A stretch of DNA of 64,000 nucleotides from contig JBPOFS010000001.1 in NCBI GenBank assembly GCA_051252515.1, forward strand, positions 496,001-560,000, in the 5' to 3' direction. The notes under the pieces are model-generated. The model saw only the letters and a program-made list of their open reading frames with translations, was not told the DNA's origin and made no database searches. Positions 28,522 through 37,941 of the stretch are shown here, piece after piece. The stretch comes from UBA5078 sp051252515 (GTDB taxonomy: Bacteria; Pseudomonadota; Gammaproteobacteria; Pseudomonadales; Pseudohongiellaceae). Position numbers and translations under genes: made by a program. Each line of letters starts with the position of its first letter. Within the stretch, counting starts at the first letter, position 1.

Positions 28522-31509
28522 TTAGAACTGGATACGAGTACCCAAGTAGAAACGACGTGGAAGCACCCAAGAGCTTCCTTCACCAAAGGCAAAGACACCG
28601 TCGCCACCCGCAAGCTCTTGCTCACGTGTAACCGCTTGATCGTCTAGCGCATTAAAGATGTCCAAGAAGAATTCAGTTTCGAATCCGCCAATGTCCATCG
28701 TGTATTTTGCACGTAGATCAAGAGTACCGTAAGAGTCAGAAGTGTGTGAACCCACTGTACCAGGCGCTAACCAACGAGTCGTTGCACCAAGTGAGTCATA
28801 GGCATCTCCAACACGCACCGGTGTGTGGCGACCGTACTGTGAGAATGTCTCACTGTAAGTCAAACCAGAGTTCCAAGCGTAAACAGCACCTAGCTCAATA
28901 CCATTGTCGAACGAGTATGAACCGGCCAATTTAAGCAAATGCTCAATGTTGCCTGGCTGAGGTCCGTACACGTTTGGCGCGCGTGGATCTAGGTACAAGA
29001 AGTCACCTTGAAGGTCCGCGTTACCGTCTGAGTTGGAGTTACCTGACGCATCGTTGTAAGAATACGATGCTAGCATCTGCCAACGATCATCTGCACTGCG
29101 ACGCTTACGGAAAGTCACTTCAACACCTTCGTATTCACGAACGCCGCCTTCCAGCGTCGCGATGAAGTAGTTAGCCGAAGGTAGTGTGTCGAAACCGAAG
29201 TAAGACAGTGGTAATGCATAACCACCAACCGCCGCAGGATCTGTGTAGAAGCCTAAGTCATAGTCTTCCAGAATATCCTTAGTTTCACGATCGGTATAAG
29301 TGATCTGAATACTCATTTCGTTAGACAATGTGTGCTCAAAACCAATCATCTTTTCGTCAGTGAATGGAGTCTTAGTAGTCGGCGCGAAGTAACCGTCTTG
29401 CACTTGAGCACCACCACGAGTACGGAACGTTACCCATTGGTTGCCCACATACACTTGCTCTTCACGAACCGAACCTGACAAGGTTCCAGCGAACTGGGTC
29501 ATGTCTGTACGAATGGGATCATAATAGCGACCTGCGAACGCCCACACTTTGCTGCCGCCATCACCGAAGATGTCATACACAAGGCTCAAACGTGGCGCCA
29601 CTTCCCAATCGAAAGTAAATACGCGTGAACCGTCTGTAGCAATGTGATCCCATCTCTCGGCACGAACACCAGCATTGATAGTCCAATTCTCATTAATGTT
29701 CCAAGAGTCTTGTAGGAAGTAAGCGTCACCTTCTGTAGTAAAGGTCACAGGCGCTTTTTGCGTCTGATTAATTCGATAGACGTTTACTTGGTTATCTGGG
29801 TTGCCAGCAGTCGCATTGAAGCTCAACGACTCTAACTCTGCAGGTGAAATGCTACCTGACGAGTCCGAGTCAAGCAGACCAAGGAAATAGGCATTGTTAC
29901 CAGTAGCCGTCATTCCATCGATGATGCGTTGGTAATCATCTTCAGATAGATCACGCTCACCAGTCCAAGTACCGCTAGTATAGTCTTTCAACTGAGTACC
30001 AGAGTTCTGGGTACCTATAGACGTGTACTGCGCACCATCACCTGTGTACTGCAGATCGTAGAAACGTTCGTTCGTAGTTTGCGTGTAACCCGCTTTGATT
30101 TCGTGATAGCCGAATGCTGTATCAAGGAAATATTCAACGGTGATCGACTTCGTGTCTTTATTACGGAAGTCGATTGTATCGGAGCCTCTACCACCGCGAT
30201 CGGTATCAGCGTTAGTCACAGCGATTCCGTTAAATGCTACATCGTTACGGCTACTGCTATCTGCGGCCGTCACACTGTTCTCACCTTCATGCTTCGCATA
30301 ATCCAAAGTCACAATCAGGTTGTCCCAAGTGTGTGAATAGGAATACTTAAAGTTGTCGCCGCCTTGTACGCGAGCGCTGTCACGGTTTGCAAGTACAGTG
30401 TAATCGTCAGAACCATCACGCTCATACGGATCGTTAAAGAATTCCGCTGTGAACTTGTCGTTATCAGTGGCCGCCCAAGTCAGCTTGAAGAACCCAAGAT
30501 CTTGCGTTTCATTAACAGCACGCTGAAACGTATTCGTTACTGGATCGATAATATCTTCATCGCGCTCTTTACGCTGATAGGAGGTAAAGAACCATAGCTT
30601 GTCTTGAATGATTGGGCCGCCTAAAGTGAAAGCCGTATCAAAAGTTGAGAAGGTACTGTCAGGCAAATTTTCACTGTCTGACACTAGGCTGTCGCTTTGC
30701 ATGTAGTAGTTCAATGAACCGTGAAATTCATTACTACCTGACTTAGTCACAACACGCGAAATCAACCCTTGGCCGCCTTCGTACTCCGCAGGCACACCAC
30801 CAGTGATGATTTGCTGCTCTTGAATGATTTCAGAGTTAAAGTTAGCCCCGAAGCCGCCAGTCAAGTTGTCGGTGATATTCACACCGTCAATGTAGTAGAC
30901 GTTGTCCGTCGATGTGCCCGCTGTATTACCGTTTGAATCGACTGCATCAGAGTAGTTAACCCCTGACTTAGAAGAGGGGTTGCCATCAAGTGTAGGTTTC
31001 GTAGATGGTGCCAACTGCAGGTAAGACTGATAATCACGACCAGTAGGCAATGACTCAGTGAGGTCTAGCGTAATATCTGTGCCGACTAAAGCAGACGTGG
31101 TATCTACTAATTGTGTACGGCCAGAGCGCCCAACAACCACAACTTCTTCGATTGTGCTTGAACGTTCAATTTCATAGCTCAATGTAAAGTTACGACCAGA
31201 CACAACAGTCACATTGCTATTACGCAGGGGTTGGTAGCCAGAGCCACTAACAACAACTTCGTATGCGGCAGAAGGATCCAGACCTAATAAGCGAATTTCG
31301 CCATCAGGACCTGTGACACCGCTCCTTGAGGTCAAACTCTCAGGAGTGCTTGCTTGTACCATCGCACCTACAACAGGATTACCTGAAGCGTCGGTAACAA
31401 CGACACGCAAACCGCCAGTGTCGGCAAATACTTGTGAGCTGATTGCAGCGGCCAGTAGAACACTGGCGGCCTTGAGCCTAAATCGTGCAGGCGTTTTGTG
31501 GTTTCGCAT
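28522..31509 (-). CDS. Oar-like TonB-dependent receptor with carboxypeptidase-regulatory domain and EF-hand
   Basis: A 995-residue outer-membrane receptor. The signal peptide (ending SSQVFAD) is followed by a carboxypeptidase-regulatory-like beta domain (about 31-115; VVVTDASGNPVVGAMVQA), a TonB box (EEVVVVGRSG), a plug with GGVPAEYEGGQGLISRVVTKSGSNEFHG, and a barrel ending in Phe (GTRIQF). This is the Oar-like type, often used for glycans or peptides. Residues 547-558 (DSDSSGSISPAE) form a canonical 12-residue EF-hand calcium loop in an extracellular-loop region. Upstream are two operator-like inverted repeats, one of LacI type, which fits control by a sugar. The gene converges with pqiC. 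Confidence 0.92.
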   Translation of the reverse strand: MRNHKTPARFRLKAASVLLAAAISSQVFADTGGLRVVVTDASGNPVVGAMVQASTPESLTSRSGVTGPDGEIRLLGLDPSAAYEVVVSGSGYQPLRNSNVTVVSGRNFTLSYEIERSSTIEEVVVVGRSGRTQLVDTTSALVGTDITLDLTESLPTGRDYQSYLQLAPSTKPTLDGNPSSKSGVNYSDAVDSNGNTAGTSTDNVYYIDGVNITDNLTGGFGANFNSEIIQEQQIITGGVPAEYEGGQGLISRVVTKSGSNEFHGSLNYYMQSDSLVSDSENLPDSTFSTFDTAFTLGGPIIQDKLWFFTSYQRKERDEDIIDPVTNTFQRAVNETQDLGFFKLTWAATDNDKFTAEFFNDPYERDGSDDYTVLANRDSARVQGGDNFKYSYSHTWDNLIVTLDYAKHEGENSVTAADSSSRNDVAFNGIAVTNADTDRGGRGSDTIDFRNKDTKSITVEYFLDTAFGYHEIKAGYTQTTNERFYDLQYTGDGAQYTSIGTQNSGTQLKDYTSGTWTGERDLSEDDYQRIIDGMTATGNNAYFLGLLDSDSSGSISPAELESLSFNATAGNPDNQVNVYRINQTQKAPVTFTTEGDAYFLQDSWNINENWTINAGVRAERWDHIATDGSRVFTFDWEVAPRLSLVYDIFGDGGSKVWAFAGRYYDPIRTDMTQFAGTLSGSVREEQVYVGNQWVTFRTRGGAQVQDGYFAPTTKTPFTDEKMIGFEHTLSNEMSIQITYTDRETKDILEDYDLGFYTDPAAVGGYALPLSYFGFDTLPSANYFIATLEGGVREYEGVEVTFRKRRSADDRWQMLASYSYNDASGNSNSDGNADLQGDFLYLDPRAPNVYGPQPGNIEHLLKLAGSYSFDNGIELGAVYAWNSGLTYSETFSQYGRHTPVRVGDAYDSLGATTRWLAPGTVGSHTSDSYGTLDLRAKYTMDIGGFETEFFLDIFNALDDQAVTREQELAGGDGVFAFGEGSSWVLPRRFYLGTRIQF

Positions 31510-31667
31510 TTTATTCCCTCTTTAGGTTGGTTAGCTGGCGTTTTATGTTGGGATAAGCCCCAATACGACCTAGCAATACTATTTTTCTTATAGCAGCACC
31601 CAAACCAAGGAGCCCCAACGACATCAGCAGCAAAATCCCACCAAAAGAGCACAATTCGTCCGAATAC

Positions 31668-31681
31668 TGAAAACGTTCACA
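31668..31681. promoter_or_regulatory. LacI-type operator candidate upstream of Oar-like receptor
   Basis: TGAAAACGTTCACA is a pseudo-palindrome centred on CG and differs at one position from the general LacI-family pattern TGxAAxCGxTTxCA. It lies 159 bases upstream of the receptor start. No LacI-family gene is in the window. Confidence 0.4.
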
Positions 31682-31705
31682 ATTTAATGAATTTCAGGCA
31701 CGTTG

Positions 31706-31721
31706 TCGAACACTTGTTCGA
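31706..31721. promoter_or_regulatory. 16-bp inverted repeat upstream of Oar-like receptor
   Basis: TCGAACA and TGTTCGA flank a 2-base spacer, a perfect dimer-type operator. It is 197 bases upstream of the receptor start and about 60 bases after the stop of the synthase gene that is next upstream on the same strand. Confidence 0.35.
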
Positions 31722-31783
31722 TAAATGTGTCAAAAAAGGGGCAAAATTGAAATAAATGATTATTTTTGGTGCTAATGGCCGTT

Positions 31784-32767
31784 TTAAAGCGGAACAGCGG
31801 CCCTACGGAGTCGGTCGTTCACGTCACCCCATTCCTCTGCCTGAGGAGGACGCTCAATCCAGATTGCTTTGGCCTGCAATCCATCAAGCGTATAAAGAGT
31901 GCCATATAAGCCTTGGGCATAGAGCGTTTTAGCCGCTGGCAGGCTATTAATGTAGACGCTGGGAGTTATTCCCGCCGTATCCGCATAAAAAACACAGGCA
32001 ATAGAGGCGCTCTCTTCATGTAAGAGAGCCACCATTTGCTCTCTTGTCCCTATATACAACGGGGTATGTGGTTGATAATGCTCTGCGACGTTGCCTGGCA
32101 CGACCTCATCATGTTGTGCCGGCACAAAAACCGGTCTCTTTGCCACACTCGCTATTTCCCGAGCCGTAATTGGCCCCTCTCTTAATATGCGCAAGTCATC
32201 GCCGGTCAGGTCTAATATTGTCGACTCCACTCCCACTTCACATCTTCCACCATCAAGCACAGCATCAATCTTTCCCTGCAATTGCGCGAACACCTGCTGG
32301 GCACTTGTAGGGCTCAAACGTTTATACGGATTAGCCGAAGGGGCTGCCACGCCTAATTCGCCTTGTTGCAGCAAGCTTAATAACGCTGGGTGAGCGGGCA
32401 CTCGCAAACCTATACTCGCCTTACCAGCGGTCACTTGCTCTGGCACATGCGGGGCTTTTCTTAGCAGGAGCGTTAAAGGCCCTGGCCAAAACTTCGCGGC
32501 CAACGTGTAAGCCAAGTCAGGAATATCAATGGCCCACTCTTTAAGCTGCTCGGCGCTACCAATATGGACAATCAAGGGGTGATCACTAGGGCGCTCTTTC
32601 GCGGCAAAAATGGCATTCACCGCGTCAGGGTTCATCGCGTCGGCCGCCAATCCGTAGACCGTCTCTGTCGGCACTGCCACCAAACCCCCTCGACGCAGAA
32701 TCGCTAACGCCTTATCGAGGCCTTCGCGGCTTTGGGCGGTTAGTACTTGGGTATCGAGAGATCTCAT
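31784..32767 (-). CDS. Threonylcarbamoyl-AMP synthase, Sua5-type
   Basis: A 327-residue enzyme that makes threonylcarbamoyl-AMP from Thr, bicarbonate and ATP for the universal t6A37 tRNA modification. The YrdC domain covers about residues 15-205 (GGLVAVPTETVYGLAADA; KERPSDHPLIVHI; SIGLRVPAHP; SANPYKRLSPTSA; DGGRCEVGVESTILDL). A C-terminal Sua5 domain follows (about 225-327), so this is the long Sua5 type and not the short TsaC of E. coli. I start at the ATG at 32767; an in-frame TTG lies 12 bases upstream. It is divergent from the DUF1295 gene. Confidence 0.92.
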   Translation of the reverse strand: MRSLDTQVLTAQSREGLDKALAILRRGGLVAVPTETVYGLAADAMNPDAVNAIFAAKERPSDHPLIVHIGSAEQLKEWAIDIPDLAYTLAAKFWPGPLTLLLRKAPHVPEQVTAGKASIGLRVPAHPALLSLLQQGELGVAAPSANPYKRLSPTSAQQVFAQLQGKIDAVLDGGRCEVGVESTILDLTGDDLRILREGPITAREIASVAKRPVFVPAQHDEVVPGNVAEHYQPHTPLYIGTREQMVALLHEESASIACVFYADTAGITPSVYINSLPAAKTLYAQGLYGTLYTLDGLQAKAIWIERPPQAEEWGDVNDRLRRAAVPL

Positions 32768-32892
32768 GCCATATTCCAATCTACGCGGAAGTCGCCGTAA
32801 AGCGTTGAAGGACTATGATAAACGCTAGGCAGTAAAGTCCATAACGCTGTTTTTAGCGTAATAGAATTTATCTAAGCGACAGGTAAAGAATC

Positions 32893-33831
32893 ATGAGCAA
32901 AAATCACACCTCGAATGCCATTGTGTTTTTAGGGATCTTTCTATGTATTAGCATAGGATTAGCCATGTCTTGGGCCGCAAGTGATGGCGGCTTGCAGGTC
33001 GGCGCTCTGTCCTTATTCTTTCTTTGCGGCATGCTGGGCTTCGTGCTGCACTGGCTTGCCTTCATCCCCGCCTATATCTACCAAACAGAACACTATTTTG
33101 ACCTAACCGGCTCTCTGTCCTTCATTGCCACAATTTTATTAGCCAACTGGTTAATCGTCGACTCCAGCCCAACAGAGAATATCCGCAGCCTTCTTCTGTC
33201 ATTCATGGTGTTAGCGTGGGCGATTAGACTCGGGATATTCTTATTCTCTCGCGTACGACGCAGCGGCGAAGACAGTCGTTTTAGGGATATCAAGCCACGA
33301 TTTTTCCGCTTCCTTTTCACATGGACACTCGGCGGTTTATGGGTATTAATCACTGTTGCCGCAGCACTGGCTGCCATCAGTTCTGGTCTCAATGTCCCAA
33401 TAGGGATTACGGCGTACTTCGGTGTTGCTCTTTGGCTTTTAGGGTTTTTATTTGAGACCATAGCCGACAGACAAAAAACAGCCTTTCGCGCAAACCCAGA
33501 TAACGATGGTCAGTTCATTCGTTCTGGCTTATGGTCCATCTCCCGTCATCCGAATTACTTTGGTGAGATGACGCTATGGATTGGCATTGCAATCGTGGCG
33601 GCTCCTGCGCTACAAGGGTGGCAATATTTAAGTCTCTTATCTCCAGTGTTTGTAATACTCCTTATTTGTCGCGTCAGTGGCATTCCAATGCTTGAGTCGA
33701 AAGCAAACGAAAAATGGGGGGACGATCCACGCTATAAACAGTACGTTCAAAACACCCCGGTGCTAATTCCAGGGCTCAAATCGTCGGCAAAGAGTACCGC
33801 TTCAAGTGAAACCATCGAAACAGGTAAGTAG
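32893..33831 (+). CDS. DUF1295 / steroid 5-alpha-reductase-like membrane protein
   Basis: A 312-residue polytopic membrane protein. The C-terminal block QFIRSGLWSISRHPNYFGEMTLWIGI, with RHPNYFGE, is diagnostic of DUF1295 and the wider group of steroid 5-alpha reductases and isoprenylcysteine methyltransferases, which act on lipid-like substrates. The tail is Ser/Thr rich. The downstream methyltransferase gene starts inside this gene (26-base overlap), so the two products probably work together on one lipid or sterol-like compound. Specific reaction unknown. Confidence 0.82.
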   Translation: MSKNHTSNAIVFLGIFLCISIGLAMSWAASDGGLQVGALSLFFLCGMLGFVLHWLAFIPAYIYQTEHYFDLTGSLSFIATILLANWLIVDSSPTENIRSLLLSFMVLAWAIRLGIFLFSRVRRSGEDSRFRDIKPRFFRFLFTWTLGGLWVLITVAAALAAISSGLNVPIGITAYFGVALWLLGFLFETIADRQKTAFRANPDNDGQFIRSGLWSISRHPNYFGEMTLWIGIAIVAAPALQGWQYLSLLSPVFVILLICRVSGIPMLESKANEKWGDDPRYKQYVQNTPVLIPGLKSSAKSTASSETIETGK

Positions 33832-34666
33832 TCGCACTGCAGATGCGCAGCAGATAGCCCAGTATTATGACGCCAACACTCGCAAATTCTTACGCTTTGG
33901 TGGCGCAGGGGACACCGCGGCGATCCATCGCGCTATTTGGGCGCCGGGAATCAACGATTCGAACGCAGCTTTTCAATACCTCAACCGCTTAGTAGCAGAG
34001 TCTGTAAGCCCATTACTAAACACGGATGCAGGCCAAAAAAATCTTCTAGATCTTGGCTGTGGCGTAGGAGGCAGTGCAGTATTCCTCGCACAGCAACTAG
34101 GCGTTACAGTGACAGGTATCACAATCAGTGAAACCCAGTGTCAGTTAGCGCAAGCACAGGCGGAAAAAGATAACCTGACCCAGCAATTAAACTTTATCAA
34201 GGCAGACTTCGCAGCCTTGCCCCCCCTGCCACCAATCGATGCAGCGTATGCCATTGAGTCCTTTGTGCATGCACGCGATCCGGCGGCACTTTTCTATGCG
34301 ATCGCCTCTCGCCTGCCTGTGGGCGGTCGCTTTATAATTTGTGATGATTTCGCTCAAGAAAACCCTGGGCCGCTTGCGCGTTACTGGATAGAGCGGTTTA
34401 AACGCGGCTGGCGTTTGAACAGCCTACTAAGCGTAGAGAATACGTGTGCATTGGCCGAAGCCGCTGGGTTTCGCCTAGTGACACAACATGCACTTTCGCC
34501 TTATCTTCGCCAGTTTCCTCAACCTTTATTATGGCTTGTCACTCACCTTACACGCATCCCTTTGCCTTGGGCTTATTGGGACAATCTAGCGGGTGGGACT
34601 GCTTTGCAGCGCTGTGTTCAACGAGGATGGACAGAATATAACGCCCTAGTTTGGGAAAAAATCTAA
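33806..34666 (+). CDS. Class I SAM-dependent methyltransferase
   Basis: A 286-residue methyltransferase. Motif I is NLLDLGCGVGGSAVFLA (about residue 72), followed by VTGITISETQCQLAQAQA (motif II) and the conserved FIICDDF stretch. The N-terminal IAQYYDANTRKFLRFGG resembles the start of cyclopropane-synthase-like, sterol and tocopherol methyltransferases, in which YYD contacts SAM. The start is GTG at 33806 with only a weak ribosome site, and it overlaps the DUF1295 gene by 26 bases, so translation is probably coupled. Substrate unknown; a lipid is the best guess from its neighbour. Confidence 0.82.
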   Translation: MKPSKQVSSRTADAQQIAQYYDANTRKFLRFGGAGDTAAIHRAIWAPGINDSNAAFQYLNRLVAESVSPLLNTDAGQKNLLDLGCGVGGSAVFLAQQLGVTVTGITISETQCQLAQAQAEKDNLTQQLNFIKADFAALPPLPPIDAAYAIESFVHARDPAALFYAIASRLPVGGRFIICDDFAQENPGPLARYWIERFKRGWRLNSLLSVENTCALAEAAGFRLVTQHALSPYLRQFPQPLLWLVTHLTRIPLPWAYWDNLAGGTALQRCVQRGWTEYNALVWEKI

Positions 34667-34670
34667 CATA

Positions 34671-34697
34671 AAAAAAGGGGGCCAATGGCCCCCTTCT
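34671..34697. terminator. Bidirectional terminator after methyltransferase
   Basis: GGGGGCC and GGCCCCC form a 7-bp GC stem with loop AAT, flanked by an A-run on the left and TTCTTT on the right. It sits between the convergent methyltransferase and TonB receptor genes. Confidence 0.85.
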
Positions 34698-34724
34698 TTA
34701 ATACATCATACTTTGGTAAATCGA

Positions 34725-37613
34725 TTAGAAGCTAGGCGTCCAATCAATAGACATCCAGAACTGACGTCCCCAAGGCTGCTGTAGACGAGACTCGAAACCA
34801 CCAAGAATCGGCAGACGCTGAGGCTGGCGATTAGTGAGGTTACGAATACCACCACTTAAGACCACTTCGCTACCGAAGAAGTCATTCATGATGTAGCCGT
34901 ATTGCGCATTCCAAATAGTCTGACCTTCGATCGTACGATCAGCTGGGAAGTTTGAGAACAAGTTGTTGGTGTTGTCATCAAACAATACAGTGTGCTGATA
35001 CGCTGCAGTCAAAGAGGCACTGTGGTTACCCATGAACCAATTACCACGTAGGTTTGCTTTGAACTTAGGCAATGGCGGTACAACACCACTGTTTGCATTC
35101 TGCTTACCCAATGCGTCTTGAACACCACCGAAAAGGTCTTCGTATTCGTACTTGCTGAAGTAAGAAACGTTCAAACCTGTGGCGAAAGTACCCCAGTTGT
35201 CTGTACTGAAACGATAATCAACCTTCGCATCTAACAGATCAATCCAAACAGTACTGATGTTATTCGCTTGACGGATAACACGCAGAACTTGCTGGCTAGA
35301 TGTGTCTCGGATAATACCACTTGCGCCAGTGTTATCTTGAGTTGTTAACCAAGAGTTTGCCGCGATACGTGTGGCAGAACCAGGAGTTGGATCATACGTA
35401 GCCTCAGTAGAGCCAATAGCTTGCAACATGCGAGTAAACTGCACGTTTGCTGTCTCTGGGTTACTCAACGTACGAATACGGTCTGTGTATTCGATTGTTT
35501 GATAGTCCAAGCTAGCACTCAAGCCATCTAATGCACCACCTGGCTCCCAAGTAACGCCGATATTGCTCATAACTGATGTTTCCGGAGCAAGATTTGGGTT
35601 ACCAGAAGAACAACCCGCCGCACCAGTTAACTGACCACCAGTTAGCTCATCAAGACCGAAGAAAACTTCAGAACAGCCTTCGTTTGGATCGTATGGGCGT
35701 GATTGAGTAGCTGTCGGAGCCAAGAAGCTCTCGCCCCAAGAACCACGAAGCGCTATTTCAGGTGTGATTTCCCAACGCACAGACACTTTTGGAGTCGTCG
35801 CATCTAGACCGAAGTCTTGGAATCGCTCATGACGAACGGCAACCTGAGCCGCCACTGTGTCTAGAATTGGAATATCAAACTCTACGAACGCCGCATAAAC
35901 TTTGTTGAAGTACGTATCGTTCTTAGGCGGTGTATCAACGATGTTAACGTTGTAGTCGTGACCGATTAGCTCCAAAGGGTTGTTGCCAATGAACTCTGAA
36001 CGATCTCGCATCTGGAAACCAGTCGCCATTTGCAACGCACCAGCAGGTACTTGGAACAGCTCACCAGCAATCGTAGTCTCGAACACGTCAAGCTCGTCTT
36101 CACTAGTTCTGACGTTATCAATGTTAGAGAACATCCAATCGACTAGCTCTTGGCTGTTACGGATGTCTGCAGTGTGGTACGGAGAGCGCGGATCAGCAGA
36201 ACCGAAGGGGTTCCAGTATTCGTTGCCATTAGGGCCGCCTTGCCCAAGCAATGCTTGCTGCATTTTGCCCATATGGAGAAGCTTCTGGTCCTGATTTACA
36301 CGATCGAATTGACGGGAATACAGCGTGTAGCCGCTCCATGTGTCAGTCATATCGTAGTTCGCCTGGAACTTATAGCGCTGCGTGTAATACATATTAGGCT
36401 GTAAGCGTGCTCCCGTGCCTTCAAAATGGCTCGGCCAGCGCTCTTCATCAAGAATCGTGAATGGACGATAGTTGTTAGGCACTACGTCGAAACCATAGGG
36501 GTTTGCAGGATGATCAGCCTTCACTAACAATCCGTTACGGTTGTTAGTATTTTGGCCATATGTGCCCGTATTACGGTTAGTCACCTTACGGAAACTGTGG
36601 TTCATCGTAAGTTCGAAATCCAACCAATCGGTGGCTTCCCAAGTGACGTTGTTGTAAAGGTTATACTCGCTAGATTGACCTTGTAGGTCCCACTGTGGCG
36701 TGTAGTACCAGTAGCAGTTGGAATCACCGACTGGGTAGCCACTTGGGCCACTAAGCTTGCCGCCTAGCTGGTTTTCTTCTGGCGTGCCGAAAGTACCGCA
36801 ACTCTGATCACGCAGTGCAGGGCCAGTCAATGTGCCGCCGTGCACACCATTGATTACTGGGTTCGCACCTTCTACCTGGCGATAAACACCTGGGTTACCC
36901 GATGAAGAATAGCCATAAGCCACTTCTGCAGTACGCATACGCTCATAGGTCATCAATGACCCTTGGCGTGCGCCATCCATTGCACCAACGTAGTTGATAC
37001 CATTGTCGAATGATTTACCCCACATTACCGCGACGTTGTAATCTTCGACCTGTGCTTTCTCATCACGCTGATAATAAGTACGTGCTTTGATCCCATCGAA
37101 CTCTTTCACAGGAATAAGGTTAACAACCCCTGCTACCGCGTCAGATCCGTATAGGGCTGAGCCGCCGTCCAAAACCACTTCTAAGCGATTAAGGGCGATG
37201 TCTGGGAACATGGTGGATACGACATTGTTAATCGCACGAACACCGTCAGCCAACACTAGCGTCGAGTTCTCACCAAGACCACGAAGATTGAACGTCGCGC
37301 CTGTAGAACTCTGACCACCGTCTGATCCTGCGTTAACGTTAGCTACCGTGTTGGTATTTTGAGTAAACGTCAGATCTCGGATGTACTGTCCAACAGATGG
37401 TGAGCCAGACTCGAACAGATCTTCCTGAGTGACTGTTTCAACATTCGCTTCTTGAGCAAAAGCGCTGTTGCGGATGTAGGATCCAGTCACTACCACTTCT
37501 TCTACTTCAGCATCATTTTGTGCGAAAGAAGCGGCAGGTAATCCTAGGATGGAGACGGCCATTACGGCCTGGCTTAGATGAAAAAGCCGGTTACGTTTGA
37601 ATTGTATAGTCAA
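34725..37613 (-). CDS. TonB-dependent receptor
   Basis: An outer-membrane receptor of about 962 residues. It has a signal peptide (core FHLSQAVMAVSILGLPAASF, cleavage at SFAQ), TonB box EEVVVTGSYIR, a plug with TGATFNLRGLGENSTLVLADG and GSALYGSDAVAGVVNLIPV, and a long barrel ending in Phe (IDWTPSF). No ATG precedes the signal peptide closely. I chose the TTG at 37613 because GGGAG lies 7 bases upstream and the mature signal then begins at once; a longer reading from a TTG at 37718 would add 35 polar residues. The type is close to receptors of marine Gammaproteobacteria for peptides or glycans. It is divergent from a membrane-bound regulator, its probable controller. Confidence 0.9.
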   Translation of the reverse strand: MTIQFKRNRLFHLSQAVMAVSILGLPAASFAQNDAEVEEVVVTGSYIRNSAFAQEANVETVTQEDLFESGSPSVGQYIRDLTFTQNTNTVANVNAGSDGGQSSTGATFNLRGLGENSTLVLADGVRAINNVVSTMFPDIALNRLEVVLDGGSALYGSDAVAGVVNLIPVKEFDGIKARTYYQRDEKAQVEDYNVAVMWGKSFDNGINYVGAMDGARQGSLMTYERMRTAEVAYGYSSSGNPGVYRQVEGANPVINGVHGGTLTGPALRDQSCGTFGTPEENQLGGKLSGPSGYPVGDSNCYWYYTPQWDLQGQSSEYNLYNNVTWEATDWLDFELTMNHSFRKVTNRNTGTYGQNTNNRNGLLVKADHPANPYGFDVVPNNYRPFTILDEERWPSHFEGTGARLQPNMYYTQRYKFQANYDMTDTWSGYTLYSRQFDRVNQDQKLLHMGKMQQALLGQGGPNGNEYWNPFGSADPRSPYHTADIRNSQELVDWMFSNIDNVRTSEDELDVFETTIAGELFQVPAGALQMATGFQMRDRSEFIGNNPLELIGHDYNVNIVDTPPKNDTYFNKVYAAFVEFDIPILDTVAAQVAVRHERFQDFGLDATTPKVSVRWEITPEIALRGSWGESFLAPTATQSRPYDPNEGCSEVFFGLDELTGGQLTGAAGCSSGNPNLAPETSVMSNIGVTWEPGGALDGLSASLDYQTIEYTDRIRTLSNPETANVQFTRMLQAIGSTEATYDPTPGSATRIAANSWLTTQDNTGASGIIRDTSSQQVLRVIRQANNISTVWIDLLDAKVDYRFSTDNWGTFATGLNVSYFSKYEYEDLFGGVQDALGKQNANSGVVPPLPKFKANLRGNWFMGNHSASLTAAYQHTVLFDDNTNNLFSNFPADRTIEGQTIWNAQYGYIMNDFFGSEVVLSGGIRNLTNRQPQRLPILGGFESRLQQPWGRQFWMSIDWTPSF

Positions 37614-37941
37614 GTTAAAACTCCCAAGTTTTATTTCTGATTGTTTTTTTAGCAATTCTCTCTTTCCAGCACCAATAGACAACTCACTTATTGGTTTCTC
37701 GTTGGAATAACGGCACAAAGACTAACCGTCACGTTCTACGAGCGCGTTACCATATAGGTTTAGTTCCTCAAACTCTCTCCAAAAACTCTCCAAAAAAGCT
37801 CCAACACAATCAAGTCATTGTTTTTAATGAAGTAAGCATGGCACGTCACAAACCGTCACCCCATGGTGTATTATTGCCCTTCGGTTTCTGGTAAATTCAC
37901 GGTCATAATAAAGTCAGTCGCTTAGAGACATAATTAAAATC
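37614..37941. promoter_or_regulatory. Divergent promoter region, 328 bases
   Basis: This gap separates the TonB receptor from the wHTH-TPR regulator. It holds three copies of CGTCAC (37727-37732, 37844-37849, 37854-37859), the last two exactly 10 bp apart, and a short run of near-repeats CTCTCCAAAAA around 37773-37800. I saw no convincing -35/-10 pair and no small gene. Confidence 0.5.
37844..37859. repeat. Tandem CGTCAC repeat with 10-bp period
   Basis: CGTCAC occurs at 37844 and again at 37854, a spacing of one helical turn, and a third copy lies at 37727 within the longer repeat AACCGTCAC. Direct repeats on one face of DNA are the usual targets of OmpR/ToxR-type winged-helix domains, and such a protein is encoded 83 bases downstream. 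Confidence 0.45.

Noticed and set aside
37614..37718. N-terminal extension of the TonB receptor to the TTG at 37718
   Set aside because: It would add 35 polar residues ahead of the signal peptide; the TTG at 37613 has a well-spaced GGGAG.
37773..37800. Tandem CTCTCCAAAAA-type near-repeats suggestive of a CRISPR-like or satellite array
   Set aside because: Only two to three imperfect units with no spacers; listed only as part of the promoter region.
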